A stretch of 64,000 nucleotides of DNA, from assembly GCF_029024965.1 (NCBI RefSeq), contig NZ_CP118982.1, positions 558,001 through 622,000 of the forward strand, written 5' to 3'. Shown here one piece after another: positions 18,588-27,656 of this stretch. The position numbers and the translations under genes were made by a program. The number at the start of each line of letters is the position of its first letter. The first letter of the stretch is position 1. The stretch comes from Staphylococcus equorum. Lineage in GTDB: Bacteria > Bacillota > Bacilli > Staphylococcales > Staphylococcaceae. The notes under the pieces were generated by a model. The model was not told where the DNA came from and searched no databases. It saw nothing but the letters and a program-made list of their open reading frames with translations.

Positions 18588-19772
18588 ATGTTAAGTATTA
18601 AAAACTTATCAAAAGTCTACGGCGGTGGGAAGAAAGCTGTAGATAATATATCATTAGATATTGAATCTGGTGAATTTATTGCGTTTATAGGAACAAGTGG
18701 TAGTGGTAAAACTACTGCTTTAAGAATGATCAACAGAATGATAGAAGCTACTGAGGGACAAATAACAATTAATGGCAAAGATGTCCGCAAAATGAATCCA
18801 GTAGAATTACGTAGAAAAATTGGTTATGTAATTCAACAAATAGGACTCATGCCTCATATGACAATCAGAGAAAATATCGTTTTAGTACCGAAATTATTAA
18901 AATGGTCTCAAGAAAAGAAAGAACGTAAAGCGAAAGAATTAATTAAACTCGTAGATTTACCAGAAGAGTTTTTAGATAGATATCCATCTCAATTATCTGG
19001 GGGACAGCAACAACGTATTGGGGTAGTGCGTGCATTAGCTGCTGAACAAGATGTCATCTTAATGGATGAACCATTTGGTGCATTAGACCCGATTACAAGA
19101 GATACATTACAAGATTTAGTGAAAGAATTACAACAAAAATTAGGTAAAACATTTGTTTTTGTTACGCATGATATGGATGAAGCGATTAAGCTAGCAGACA
19201 AAATTTGTATTATGTCTGAAGGACAAGTTATACAATTTGATACACCAGATAATATTTTACGTCATCCTGCAAACGATTTCGTACGTGATTTTATTGGCCA
19301 AAATAGATTAATTCAAGATCGTCCAAATATGCGTACAGTTAAAGATGCAATGATTAAACCAGTAACTGTACACGCAGATCGTTCACTGAACGAAGTAGTT
19401 AAAGTCATGAGAGAACGTCGTGTAGATACTATTTTTGTGGTAGGTAATAACAATAGATTACTAGGTTACTTAGATATTGAAGACATTAACCAAGGATTAC
19501 GTTCAAACAAAGAGCTTATCGATACGATGCAACGTGATATTTATAGAGTAAGAATAGACAGTAAATTGCAAGATTCAGTACGTACAATTTTAAAACGAAA
19601 TGTAAGAAACGTTCCGGTAGTGGATAAAGATGGTGAAACATTAATTGGATTAGTTACGAGAGCAAACCTAGTGGATATTGTTTATGACAGTATTTGGGGC
19701 GAAATAGACGAAGATGAAAATGCGGATCAAAATGCAATAGTAGAGCCCGAAAATGTAGGAGCTGATAAATAA
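18588..19772 (+). CDS. opuCA: Osmoprotectant ABC transporter ATPase OpuCA
   Basis: ATP-binding subunit of the betaine/carnitine/choline importer OpuC, 394 residues. Walker A GTSGSGKTT is near residue 36, the signature LSGGQQQR near 137, Walker B VILMDEP near 158. The C-terminal part (about 255-375) holds two CBS domains, which in OpuC/OpuA systems sense ionic strength or c-di-AMP. The acidic tail (EIDEDENADQ) is also typical. It starts at ATG after GAAAGGAATTG and overlaps opuCB by one base. The carnitine-catabolic operon lies directly upstream, which fits import of the same compound. Confidence 0.95.
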   Translation: MLSIKNLSKVYGGGKKAVDNISLDIESGEFIAFIGTSGSGKTTALRMINRMIEATEGQITINGKDVRKMNPVELRRKIGYVIQQIGLMPHMTIRENIVLVPKLLKWSQEKKERKAKELIKLVDLPEEFLDRYPSQLSGGQQQRIGVVRALAAEQDVILMDEPFGALDPITRDTLQDLVKELQQKLGKTFVFVTHDMDEAIKLADKICIMSEGQVIQFDTPDNILRHPANDFVRDFIGQNRLIQDRPNMRTVKDAMIKPVTVHADRSLNEVVKVMRERRVDTIFVVGNNNRLLGYLDIEDINQGLRSNKELIDTMQRDIYRVRIDSKLQDSVRTILKRNVRNVPVVDKDGETLIGLVTRANLVDIVYDSIWGEIDEDENADQNAIVEPENVGADK

Positions 19773-20407
19773 TGAAAGTTTTCATAGAGCAATATGGTGG
19801 GCAACTGATATCAAAAACAGCTGAACACTTTTATATCTCAATGATCGCATTGTTAATCGCTATCGTAGTGGCTGTTCCATTAGGTATTATCTTATCCAAA
19901 ATGAAAAGAACTTCAAATATCGTACTCACAATTGCTGGTGTACTTCAAACAATACCAACACTTGCGGTATTAGCTATCATGATACCAATATTTGGCGTGG
20001 GGAAATTACCTGCAATTGTAGCATTATTTATCTATGTACTTTTACCAATATTGAATAATACTGTGTTAGGCGTCAAAAACATCGACACTAATATTAAAGA
20101 AGCTGGCACAAGTATGGGAATGACCAAGTTACAACTTATGAAAGATATTGAATTACCGTTAGCTTTACCACTTATATTAGGTGGTATTCGATTATCATCT
20201 GTATATGTAATCAGTTGGGCGACGCTAGCAAGTTATGTTGGTGCAGGCGGCTTAGGTGACTTTGTATTTAACGGTTTAAATTTATATGATCCATTGATGA
20301 TTGTAAGTGCAGCTATACTTGTAACAATTTTAGCTTTAGTTGTAGATGTATTACTTTCATTAGTCGAAAAATGGGCTGTTCCAAAAGGCTTAAAAGTATC
20401 CAGATAA
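19772..20407 (+). CDS. opuCB: Osmoprotectant ABC permease OpuCB
   Basis: Membrane subunit of OpuC, 211 residues with five to six hydrophobic helices. The EAA-type cytoplasmic loop EAGTSMGMTKLQLMKDIELPLALPLILGG-like segment near residues 110-138 contacts the ATPase. GAGGLGDFVFNGL near the C-terminus is typical of glycine betaine permeases. It is translationally coupled to opuCA (TAATG overlap) and followed 15 bases later by opuCC. It resembles opuCD in the same operon, the expected second permease. Confidence 0.94.
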   Translation: MKVFIEQYGGQLISKTAEHFYISMIALLIAIVVAVPLGIILSKMKRTSNIVLTIAGVLQTIPTLAVLAIMIPIFGVGKLPAIVALFIYVLLPILNNTVLGVKNIDTNIKEAGTSMGMTKLQLMKDIELPLALPLILGGIRLSSVYVISWATLASYVGAGGLGDFVFNGLNLYDPLMIVSAAILVTILALVVDVLLSLVEKWAVPKGLKVSR

Positions 20408-20422
20408 TAAAAGGAGGACATT

Positions 20423-21367
20423 ATGAAGAAGTTTAAACAGTATAGTATCGTGCTTGTACTGTGTCTGACGGTGTTATCTGGATGTAGTTTACCTGGTTTA
20501 AGTGGTAGCAGCTCAGATAATGAAGTTAAAATTACAGCACTTGCAACGAGTGAATCACAAATTATGTCTCATATGTTGAGACTTTTAATAGAACATGCTA
20601 CAGATGGTCAGATTAAACCATCATTAATTAACAATTTAGGTTCAAGTACCATTCAACATAATGCTTTAGTGAATGGTGATGCAAATATGTCAGGGGCAAG
20701 ATATAATGGCACAGATTTAACAGGTGCTTTAAAAGAAGATCCAATAAAAGATCCTGAAAAAGCGATGGAAGCGACTCAAGATGGGTTCCAAAAGAAATTT
20801 GATCAAACATTCTTTGATTCATATGGTTTTGCGAACACATACGCATTTATGGTTACTAAAGAAACAGCTGAGAAATATAATTTAGAAACTGTTTCAGATT
20901 TAGAAAAACATAGTGATGAGTTAAGACTTGGCGTGGACAGTTCGTGGTTACATCGTGAAGGTGACGGTTATCCAGGATTTACGAAAGAATATGGGTTTGA
21001 CTTTGATACAGTACGTCCAATGCAAATCGGACTTGTATATGATGCCTTAAATTCAAAAAACTTAGAAGTAGCAGTTGGTTATTCAACGGATGGACGTATT
21101 GAGGGGTACGATTTAAAAGTACTTGAAGACGATAGACGCTTTTTCCCACCATACGATTCGAGTGCAGTAGCAACGAATAGTTTATTAGAAAAACATCCAA
21201 AATTAAAACCAATTATTAATAAGTTGAAGGGCAAAATATCAACAGAAGAAATGCAAAAGCTTAATTATCAAGCAGATGGTGAAGGTCAAGAACCAGCTGT
21301 TGTAGCTGAAAAATTCTTGAAAGCACACAACTATTTTGAAGACGATAAGAAAGGTGGTCAAAACTAA
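20423..21367 (+). CDS. opuCC: Osmoprotectant-binding lipoprotein OpuCC
   Basis: Substrate-binding subunit of OpuC, 314 residues. It has a lipoprotein signal peptide: positive start MKKFKQ, hydrophobic core, and lipobox LSGC with Cys near residue 22. It would therefore be anchored outside the membrane. The mature part has the OsmoX-type binding fold, with NNLGSSTIQHNALVNGDANMSG-like segment and repeated Tyr/Trp positions suited to a quaternary ammonium cage. It starts after AAAGGAGG and its stop overlaps the opuCD start by one base. Confidence 0.93.
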   Translation: MKKFKQYSIVLVLCLTVLSGCSLPGLSGSSSDNEVKITALATSESQIMSHMLRLLIEHATDGQIKPSLINNLGSSTIQHNALVNGDANMSGARYNGTDLTGALKEDPIKDPEKAMEATQDGFQKKFDQTFFDSYGFANTYAFMVTKETAEKYNLETVSDLEKHSDELRLGVDSSWLHREGDGYPGFTKEYGFDFDTVRPMQIGLVYDALNSKNLEVAVGYSTDGRIEGYDLKVLEDDRRFFPPYDSSAVATNSLLEKHPKLKPIINKLKGKISTEEMQKLNYQADGEGQEPAVVAEKFLKAHNYFEDDKKGGQN

Positions 21368-22056
21368 TGGAAGGTAATTTATTACAGCAATTAGTCGAAT
21401 ATTATTCAGTCAACTTTGGCTACCTATGGGATTTATTCATTAAGCATTTATTAATGTCAGTATATGGCGTTTTATTTGCAGCAATTGTAGGTATTCCATT
21501 GGGGATTATCATTGCTAGATATAAAAAATTATCATGGACGATTATTACAATTGCCAATATTATACAGACTGTACCAGTTATTGCGATGTTAGCAATTTTA
21601 ATGTTAGTGATGGGCTTAGGTCCAAATACAGTTGTTTTAACAGTGTTCTTATACGCATTATTACCTATAATTAAAAATACTTTTACAGGTATTATTGGCG
21701 TTGATGCAAACATTAAAGATGCTGGTAAAGGTATGGGTATGACACGAAACCAAGTGTTACGTTTAATTGAGTTACCGTTGTCTTTATCTGTAATTTTAGG
21801 TGGTTTAAGAATCGCACTTGTTGTAGCAATTGGTGTTGTAGCAGTTGGGTCATTTATTGGAGCACCAACTTTAGGTGACATTATTATTCGTGGTACAAAC
21901 GCAACAGATGGCACAACGTTTATTCTTGCAGGTGCAATTCCAATTGCATTAATCGCAATTCTAATTGACGTTGGATTGAGATTTTTAGAAAAACGTTTAG
22001 ATCCTTCTAACAAAACACAGAAAAAAGAAAAGCATAAGCCACAAAGTGTTAATTAA
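21367..22056 (+). CDS. opuCD: Osmoprotectant ABC permease OpuCD
   Basis: Second membrane subunit of OpuC, 229 residues, with about six hydrophobic helices, the loop DAGKGMGMTRNQVLRLIELPL near residue 120 and FIGAPTLGDIIIRG near 160. A basic tail (KKEKHKPQSVN) ends the protein. It overlaps opuCC by one base and closes the four-gene transporter operon; the esterase gene follows only 19 bases later and may be cotranscribed. Confidence 0.94.
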   Translation: MEGNLLQQLVEYYSVNFGYLWDLFIKHLLMSVYGVLFAAIVGIPLGIIIARYKKLSWTIITIANIIQTVPVIAMLAILMLVMGLGPNTVVLTVFLYALLPIIKNTFTGIIGVDANIKDAGKGMGMTRNQVLRLIELPLSLSVILGGLRIALVVAIGVVAVGSFIGAPTLGDIIIRGTNATDGTTFILAGAIPIALIAILIDVGLRFLEKRLDPSNKTQKKEKHKPQSVN

Positions 22057-22075
22057 TAAAGGGTAGTGATTAAAG

Positions 22076-22837
22076 TTGGCAATTTTATCAATTAATTATA
22101 ATTCTAAAACAATAGGTATGCATCATCATTTTATGGTGATTTTACCGGAAGATAAAAGTTATTTTAATAAAGCAGCACAACCGAAACCATTGAAAACTTT
22201 ATTATTACTACATGGTCTTTCAAGTGATGAAACTTCTTATATGCGTTACACAAGTATTGAACGTTATGCTAATACGCATCAATTAGCTGTCATTATGCCA
22301 AATGCGGACCATAGTGGATATAGTAACATGGTTTATGGCCATAACTATTTTGATTATGTATTAGAAGTGTTAGATTATGCGCATCAAATTTTACCATTAT
22401 CTGATAAAAGAGAAGATAATTTTATTGCTGGGCATTCTATGGGTGGCTATGGCACCATTAAATATGCTTTATCACAAGGACATCGTTTTGCTAAAGCTTG
22501 TCCGTTATCAGCAGTGTTTAATGGTCAACATCTTATGGATTTTGATTGGTATGATTTCTCAGGTGAAGCTATAGCAGGAACAAGTAAAAGAGTTAAAGGT
22601 ACTGACTTAGATCCATATCATTTAGTCGATCAAGCAGTAGACCAAAATAAAGCTATTCCGGAGTTACTCATCATGTGTGGCACAGAAGATGAATTGCATG
22701 AAGATAATCAACAATTTATCAAGTACTTAGATGAAAAAGCAGTTCCATATCAATTTGAGGATGGACCTGGCGAACATGATTATGCTTATTGGGATCAAAG
22801 TATTAAACGTGCAATCGAATGGTTTGTTAAAGCATAG
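22076..22837 (+). CDS. Serine esterase, FphF/EstA-like
   Basis: A 253-residue alpha/beta hydrolase of the esterase D / tributyrin esterase type. The nucleophile elbow GHSMGGYG is near residue 120, the oxyanion segment LLLHGLSSDETSY near residue 45, and the catalytic His in GPGEHDYAYW near residue 234. Length and sequence fit the staphylococcal serine hydrolase FphF, which cleaves short acyl esters. The start is a TTG at 22076; no in-frame ATG with a ribosome site lies near. It follows opuCD closely and ends in a strong terminator. Its physiological substrate is unknown. Confidence 0.85.
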   Translation: MAILSINYNSKTIGMHHHFMVILPEDKSYFNKAAQPKPLKTLLLLHGLSSDETSYMRYTSIERYANTHQLAVIMPNADHSGYSNMVYGHNYFDYVLEVLDYAHQILPLSDKREDNFIAGHSMGGYGTIKYALSQGHRFAKACPLSAVFNGQHLMDFDWYDFSGEAIAGTSKRVKGTDLDPYHLVDQAVDQNKAIPELLIMCGTEDELHEDNQQFIKYLDEKAVPYQFEDGPGEHDYAYWDQSIKRAIEWFVKA

Positions 22838-22844
22838 TAACAGA

Positions 22845-22890
22845 AAAATAGCGAACAACTGTATTTACACAGTTGTTCGCTATTTTAGTA
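22845..22890 (+). terminator. Terminator after the opuC-esterase operon
   Basis: AAAATAGCGAACAACTGT (22845-22862) and its perfect reverse complement at 22869-22886, separated by six bases. Confidence 0.9.
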
Positions 22891-22893
22891 TGT

Positions 22894-23066
22894 AGACAAA
22901 GTCTCAGACTTTGTCTAATTTTTTGTGCACGTTTTTCGCGGGTACACCTCATCCTGTAGTTTCCAGCTAATGCTTTATTAACTAGTCAGAAGTCGCCCCA
23001 ATAACTGCTATTACTTAAAAATAAAAATATCAACAAGTAATTTCCTATTATATAACAGTTATTACT
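22894..23066. repeat. Intergenic hairpins of the dispersed type
   Basis: A second hairpin, AGACAAAGTC-TCA-GACTTTGTCT (22894-22916), stands right after the operon terminator and is followed by T-rich DNA. Further on, AATAACTG near 23000 pairs with CAGTTATT near 23058. The arrangement resembles the hairpin and tail at 41715-41825. No gene is seen between 22838 and 23083. Confidence 0.5.
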
Positions 23067-23083
23067 GTTTTTGAATTGAGCTA

Positions 23084-24130
23084 TTAAACTGAAGCATTGC
23101 TGCTTTTGAATTCTTCTTGTAGTTTACCTAAATGTCTTAATGTTGGCGTTAGCGCTGCAAAGAAAAAGCCTTCTTTTAATTTACGTGCTTGAGGTGCACG
23201 AGGTGAATATGCTCTAGAACCCCCGTTAACCATAGATGCTTGATTGACTTCAAGTAGTAAATAACCGGCTTCTTTTTTCAAATCAATCAAGTCACCAAAT
23301 TGATTGTGTAAATCATGTGTATCTAATAAATTGTAAAATTGATTTTTTATATTGTTATAACGTGCTTCAAAATCTTGAACATCATATTCTAAATATTTGT
23401 TAATGCCATTTTGTGCATTAGAGAATTTATGAATTAAATCAAGTGATGAACGTACTGAACCTAATGCAATCGGTATTTGTAACGCTACAAATTGTGGACG
23501 TATCTTAGATGCGAATGTTTTTGCATCGTGTGTAATAATATGTGCTTCAGGTATGTGCACATCATTCATTTCAATTGAAAATGTTGCTGAACCATTTACA
23601 CCTAAGAAGGTAGACATTTCATTTATATTAACGCCTTCTTGATTGGCTTGAACGATAAACATTACAAGTTCATCTGATGTTTCAGATTTAGAAATAGCAC
23701 CAAAATAATGCTCTGAAGCAATGTTACTAATCGCAGGTAATCTACCATTCACAATAAATTGCTCATCCTTATAGTGATGTGACAAGTTGAATGATTCTAA
23801 ATCATTAAATGATTTCATCGGATTTGATAATCCAGTAGCACCTAAAATTTCACCTGATAGTAATTGGTGTTGTAAGTCTTTATTTAAATGCGGTTGTTCT
23901 GCATTTTGTAAATAGGTAGAAAATGCCAGTTGGCACCATAAACAGAAGCCCGTTGTCAGACAAGATTTTGATACTTCTTCGATGACTTCTGAATTTGCTT
24001 TGACATCATCTTCTTTAAAATAACCTTCTTTAAATAAAGTTTGAATGAAGGTTTTAGGATAATGTGAACCGTCATCAATTTCTACTAAATAGGGATCTAA
24101 TTCGTTTTCAATGTGTGTTTTTAAACTCAT
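23084..24130 (-). CDS. Acyl-CoA dehydrogenase-like flavoprotein, sulfonate-cluster type
   Basis: A 348-residue protein of the acyl-CoA dehydrogenase fold. CLWCQLAFSTYLQNAEQP in the N-terminal helical domain, GATGLSNPMKSF and FLGVNGSATFSIEMNDVHIPEAHI in the middle beta domain match the SfnB/DszC-like branch, which uses reduced flavin to oxidise sulfur compounds, rather than fatty-acid oxidation. It is the last gene of a four-gene operon with a sulfonate-type ABC importer, which supports a role in freeing sulfur from an imported organic compound. Substrate and reaction are inferred. Start ATG follows AAAGGAGAG. Confidence 0.78.
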   Translation of the reverse strand: MSLKTHIENELDPYLVEIDDGSHYPKTFIQTLFKEGYFKEDDVKANSEVIEEVSKSCLTTGFCLWCQLAFSTYLQNAEQPHLNKDLQHQLLSGEILGATGLSNPMKSFNDLESFNLSHHYKDEQFIVNGRLPAISNIASEHYFGAISKSETSDELVMFIVQANQEGVNINEMSTFLGVNGSATFSIEMNDVHIPEAHIITHDAKTFASKIRPQFVALQIPIALGSVRSSLDLIHKFSNAQNGINKYLEYDVQDFEARYNNIKNQFYNLLDTHDLHNQFGDLIDLKKEAGYLLLEVNQASMVNGGSRAYSPRAPQARKLKEGFFFAALTPTLRHLGKLQEEFKSSNASV

Positions 24131-24144
24131 AAATATACTCTCCT

Positions 24145-24906
24145 TTATTCACCAAAACGTGTTAATATCATTTTCTCTAAATAACTAATGAGGCGATCAA
24201 TTAAAAATCCGAATACCCCAATAAAGAATATGGCAGATAAAACATCTTCTAAATTCAACATATTCCGTGAATCAACAATTAAGAATCCAAGTCCAGATTG
24301 TGCACCAATCATTTCTCCAGAAACTAAGAATATCCAACTTGTTCCAACTGCCATATGTATACCGCCCATAATATGTTTAAATGCACCAGGGAAGAGGATG
24401 TTTCGGTATAATGACCAACCCTTTAAATTTAAATTAGATGCAATCTTCAAGTATTGTGGTTCCACATTTCGAATCCCTTTGATTGTATTAAAAACAATTG
24501 GGAAAAATGCTGCAATAAATATAATTGCCATCGCCGGTAAACTTCCTATACCAAACCATAAAACGACGAACGGCGACCATGCAATAGGGGAGACTGGTCT
24601 AATTAATTGAAATAGCGGTTCTATTGCATCAAATAATGCATTACTGCGTCCTAATAAAAAGCCAACAGGAACCCCTACGATAACTGCAAATCCAAAGCCT
24701 ACAATAAAGCGAAATAAACTAATACCTAAGTGTGAGAATATTTCCCCGGTAATAATGAACTGCCAAATACTTTCTGCTACTAGTAAGGGTCCCGGTAAAA
24801 GAATGGGCTGGTAATCTCCAATCCATATTACGCATTGCCATATAAATAGGAAAATGATGAAAGTAATGATTGGTAATGTCCATTTTTTGACTAAATTAGC
24901 TGTCAT
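24145..24906 (-). CDS. ABC transporter permease, SsuC/TauC type
   Basis: A 253-residue inner-membrane permease with about six hydrophobic helices. It has the cytoplasmic coupling segment with IRNVEPQYLKIASNLNLKG near residue 150 and LIRPVSPIAWSPFVVLWFG before it, the pattern of nitrate/sulfonate/taurine importers. It starts at ATG 24906 with AAGGAGGG upstream, six bases after the binding-protein gene and 14 bases before the flavoprotein gene, so all are one transcript. Confidence 0.87.
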   Translation of the reverse strand: MTANLVKKWTLPIITFIIFLFIWQCVIWIGDYQPILLPGPLLVAESIWQFIITGEIFSHLGISLFRFIVGFGFAVIVGVPVGFLLGRSNALFDAIEPLFQLIRPVSPIAWSPFVVLWFGIGSLPAMAIIFIAAFFPIVFNTIKGIRNVEPQYLKIASNLNLKGWSLYRNILFPGAFKHIMGGIHMAVGTSWIFLVSGEMIGAQSGLGFLIVDSRNMLNLEDVLSAIFFIGVFGFLIDRLISYLEKMILTRFGE

Positions 24907-24911
24907 TTCAT

Positions 24912-25871
24912 TTATCCCTCCTTATATAGCGTAGGATCAACAAAATCTTTATAAGCAGGTGCTTTAAAAAGATTATGATCATTTACTAAATCTGTAATTT
25001 TACTGTAACCATCTTTTTTAATTGTTAAATCGCCATATGATGTCCATTCTGCTGATTGTTCTAGAACTTTTCTATCTTGCTTAAAGTTTTTTGCCATGAC
25101 ATCAACACTTTTTTCTTTGTTGTTCATTTTATAACCAGCTTGTTTATAATCTGACATGAATGCTTTGGCAACTGTATGATGTTGATCAATAAGATCACTT
25201 CTGAGTACGAGTGCACAACAATAAGCATCTGGAACGATATCACTACCATGCTTTATAGTATCGCCTTTACCTAATTTTTCTCCCAGTGCCCCGAATGGTT
25301 CCGCGACAGAATAACCCGAGATTCGCTTTTCGCTTAACGCTGCAGGCATTTCTGCTGGAGCCATTTCATGATAACTAAAAGTGTTAGATTTTAAGTTCAT
25401 TTGCTTTCGCATTTCTTCTAGTAATAAATAATGTGTTGAATAACGATGTGGGATAGCAAAACTGTATTCTCCGTGATTGTGAAAATCAGAAGCTTCTTTA
25501 CCTTTTTGTCCCATAATCACATTGCCCTCGTGATGACCTAAGGCGACTGCTTTAATATCTGAGCCTTTTTGTTTTGATTTCATTGCAAGTTCAATCAGTG
25601 TAGATGCACCATCGATTTTACCGCTGTTCAATGCATCCATAAGGTCTGGCCAATTATTAAAACGTATGAGTTCAAGTTTGTAACCAGATTTTTTAGACTT
25701 TTGTTGAATTTCTTCTGTCATCATCAAATTTGCTGAATGTGTTACTGAAAGATAGCCTATTTTTATAGTTTGTTTTTTATTGTCACTATTTTGACTATCT
25801 TGATTTTTATTTGGGCTACAACCAGAAAGAATAAGTAGGAGTATTAAAGTAAAAGCAATATATTTTTTCAA
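24912..25871 (-). CDS. ABC substrate-binding lipoprotein, sulfonate/NMT1 type
   Basis: A 319-residue extracellular binding protein. The signal peptide ends in a lipobox LSGC at about residue 18, then a long Asn/Asp/Lys linker. The mature domain begins KIGYLSVTHSANLMM and includes LNSGKIDGASTLIELAMKS and YSVAEPFGALGEKLG, typical of the NMT1/SsuA family that binds sulfonates, nitrate or thiamin precursors. The start is a TTG at 25869-25871, nine bases after AAGGAG. It precedes the permease gene by five bases. The ligand is unknown. Confidence 0.86.
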   Translation of the reverse strand: MKKYIAFTLILLLILSGCSPNKNQDSQNSDNKKQTIKIGYLSVTHSANLMMTEEIQQKSKKSGYKLELIRFNNWPDLMDALNSGKIDGASTLIELAMKSKQKGSDIKAVALGHHEGNVIMGQKGKEASDFHNHGEYSFAIPHRYSTHYLLLEEMRKQMNLKSNTFSYHEMAPAEMPAALSEKRISGYSVAEPFGALGEKLGKGDTIKHGSDIVPDAYCCALVLRSDLIDQHHTVAKAFMSDYKQAGYKMNNKEKSVDVMAKNFKQDRKVLEQSAEWTSYGDLTIKKDGYSKITDLVNDHNLFKAPAYKDFVDPTLYKEG

Positions 25872-25884
25872 TTTTTAACACTCC

Positions 25885-26625
25885 TTATAAATAATATTCT
25901 GGCTCTGCCATATGATGATTTAACGCAAATTTTTCCATAATATCATTTCTAACTTTTAGTAAATGACTATCATTGCGGTTACGAGGATGAGATTGTTTTA
26001 TACTATATTGATTGATAATTTCACACCCCTCACCGAGTAGCACGATATTATCTGAAAGATAAATCGCTTCATCAATATCATGCGTAACTAAAATGATCGT
26101 TGCTTTTGTGCGCTCTTTTAAACGTACAAGCTGATCTTGTAATTTATAACGTGTAAAAGCATCTAAAGCGCCTAAAGGTTCATCCATGAGAATGACATTT
26201 GGTTGGTGTACTTGTGCTCTACAAAGCGCAACACGTTGTTTCATACCACCGGATAATTCTTCTGGGAATAATTTTCCTTTATGATTTAAATCTACGGTTT
26301 TTAACTGTTTATTAATGTCTTCATTGCTTATGTATTGAGACAAACCAATACGTATGTTGTCGTTAATATTTTTCCAAGGAAGTAAGTTGTGGTGTTGAAA
26401 TATCATTAAACAATCAGGTGATGGTGTTTGTTTAATTTTTCCATCAATATTTACTGTCCCTGAAGTTGGTGTTAAAAAACCACCAATAATATTTAATAAC
26501 GTCGATTTACCACAACCACTTTTACCTATAAAAGTTACGATGTTACTTTTTTCTATATTTAATTCAAAATCATTAATGACTTGGTTATCGCCAAATTGAT
26601 GTTGAACGTGGTCAATGTGAATCAT
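25885..26625 (-). CDS. ABC transporter ATPase, SsuB/TauB type
   Basis: A 246-residue ATPase with Walker A GKSGCGKST near residue 34, signature LSGGMKQR near 129, Walker B VILMDEPLGALDAFTR near 150 and switch His in VTHDIDEA. This is the SsuB/TauB pattern. It is the first gene of the operon that continues with a binding protein, permease and flavoprotein. The start ATG follows GAGGTGTTGTA. Upstream on this strand is a hairpin with GGGCTATG arms (26681-26702) that could lie in the leader. Confidence 0.88.
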   Translation of the reverse strand: MIHIDHVQHQFGDNQVINDFELNIEKSNIVTFIGKSGCGKSTLLNIIGGFLTPTSGTVNIDGKIKQTPSPDCLMIFQHHNLLPWKNINDNIRIGLSQYISNEDINKQLKTVDLNHKGKLFPEELSGGMKQRVALCRAQVHQPNVILMDEPLGALDAFTRYKLQDQLVRLKERTKATIILVTHDIDEAIYLSDNIVLLGEGCEIINQYSIKQSHPRNRNDSHLLKVRNDIMEKFALNHHMAEPEYYL

Positions 26626-26680
26626 TACAACACCTCGATTAATCTTATCGTTTTAGTATGGTTTATCCTTACACTAAAGG

Positions 26681-26702
26681 GCTATGCATACACATAGCCC
26701 GT
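26681..26702 (-). promoter_or_regulatory. Hairpin upstream of sulfonate-type operon
   Basis: GGGCTATG-CATACA-CATAGCCC is a perfect eight-pair hairpin. On the minus strand it is followed by TTTAG and lies about 55 bases before the ATPase start. It could be an attenuator or an incomplete terminator of upstream transcription. Confidence 0.45.
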
Positions 26703-26739
26703 GAAGTGATTGGTTTTAATTTTTTATTTTGAAAAAAGT

Positions 26740-26899
26740 GCATAAGAACTACTAATCTCAATTTCATTGAGAAGCAAAATTAAGGATTACAATAGCTTTA
26801 GCATAAGAAAATCTAGTGATTAAAAATCACTTTTAGAATAAAGGATTACAATAGCTAAAGCAATTGCATAAGAACTACTAATCTCAATTTCATTGAGAA
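26740..26899. repeat. Duplicated intergenic segment
   Basis: A 34-base stretch beginning GCATAAGAACTACTAATCTC occurs identically at 26740-26773 and 26866-26899. Between them AAGGATTACAATAGCT occurs twice (26782-26797 and 26841-26856), and GCATAAG a third time near 26801. The second 34-base copy keeps a complete hairpin; the first has lost its closing arm. Confidence 0.8.
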
Positions 26900-26908
26900 A
26901 GTAGTTCT
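26871..26908 (-). terminator. Hairpin after DUF4242 gene
   Basis: AGAACTACT and AGTAGTTCT enclose an inner stem TCTCAAT/ATTGAGA. It starts right at the end of the DUF4242 gene. The T-run on the minus strand is short, so termination strength is uncertain. Confidence 0.6.
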
Positions 26909-27421
26909 TTATATTTTCTCGATATCATCGATAGGTGTATCTACAGCTTTACGTGCACGGCGAACAGCATCTTCGTCTGGTGCATCGTATAAACAGATAC
27001 ATTTTGACATATCTTCACAAACGTAAGTACGTTGGAATTGTACTTCAGGCACTTCTTCATAATGTACTGAGTTTTTCTTTTTACGTGCTAAATATTGATC
27101 CATAGAAACGCCTTCTGGAATATTCCAAGTTACTAGGTAATCTACATGTGCATCACCTTTTTTAACGTCTTCTAATTCTTTACCAACTAAACGTACTTCT
27201 TTAACAAGATTTATATTAATTGAAGCATCTTCTAAAAATTGTTTCGCTTCAGTATCATCATTAGCTTCAACGATAAAGTATCCGTGTATAAGGTCTTCTG
27301 TCGCCTGTACTTCGATAAGCGTTGGTACTTCAGCAGTTGTTAAATCAGCTGCTTTCTTTTCTAATTCGCTTTTTGTTGAGGCAAAAGCTAAGTCATTTGC
27401 TTCTAGTAAATATAATGTCAT
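26909..27421 (-). CDS. DUF4242 domain protein
   Basis: A 170-residue soluble protein. The second half has the DUF4242 pattern: YLVTWNIPEGVSMDQYLARKK, then VQFQRTYVCEDMSKCICLYDAPDEDAVRRARK, with Cys residues in CEDMSKCIC that could bind a metal; one actinobacterial member binds nickel. The first half repeats a similar ferredoxin-like fold. The start ATG 27421 lies 8 bases after GGAGGTTAA; an open frame continues further upstream but without a ribosome site. It is divergent from the RocB-like gene and upstream of the sulfonate-type operon on the same strand. Function is unknown. Confidence 0.75.
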   Translation of the reverse strand: MTLYLLEANDLAFASTKSELEKKAADLTTAEVPTLIEVQATEDLIHGYFIVEANDDTEAKQFLEDASININLVKEVRLVGKELEDVKKGDAHVDYLVTWNIPEGVSMDQYLARKKKNSVHYEEVPEVQFQRTYVCEDMSKCICLYDAPDEDAVRRARKAVDTPIDDIEKI

Positions 27422-27625
27422 AAATATTAACCTCCAAGATTGATAATACATGAATAATACAACAATCCTTATCAGATTACAAGGATATAATGACATGTAA
27501 TTTTAATTTTCTGAAAACTGTTAATTAATTTATAGAATATTATAGTTAGGAACATTCAATTGTAACTAAGTGTCGATTGAGAAACTATTAAATACGTTAA
27601 AATATCGTTTTTATAATTAAATCTA

Positions 27626-27655
27626 TTGCTATTGAATTTCAATACATATTATACT
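27626..27655 (+). promoter_or_regulatory. Promoter of RocB-like gene
   Basis: TTGCTA (27626-27631), 18 bases, TATACT (27650-27655). It is immediately followed by a cre-like box. Confidence 0.5.
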
Positions 27656-27656
27656 T

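Noticed and set aside
21420..22013. A 197-codon open frame antisense to opuCD
   Set aside because: It mirrors the opuCD codon pattern, has no recognisable domain and no ribosome site.
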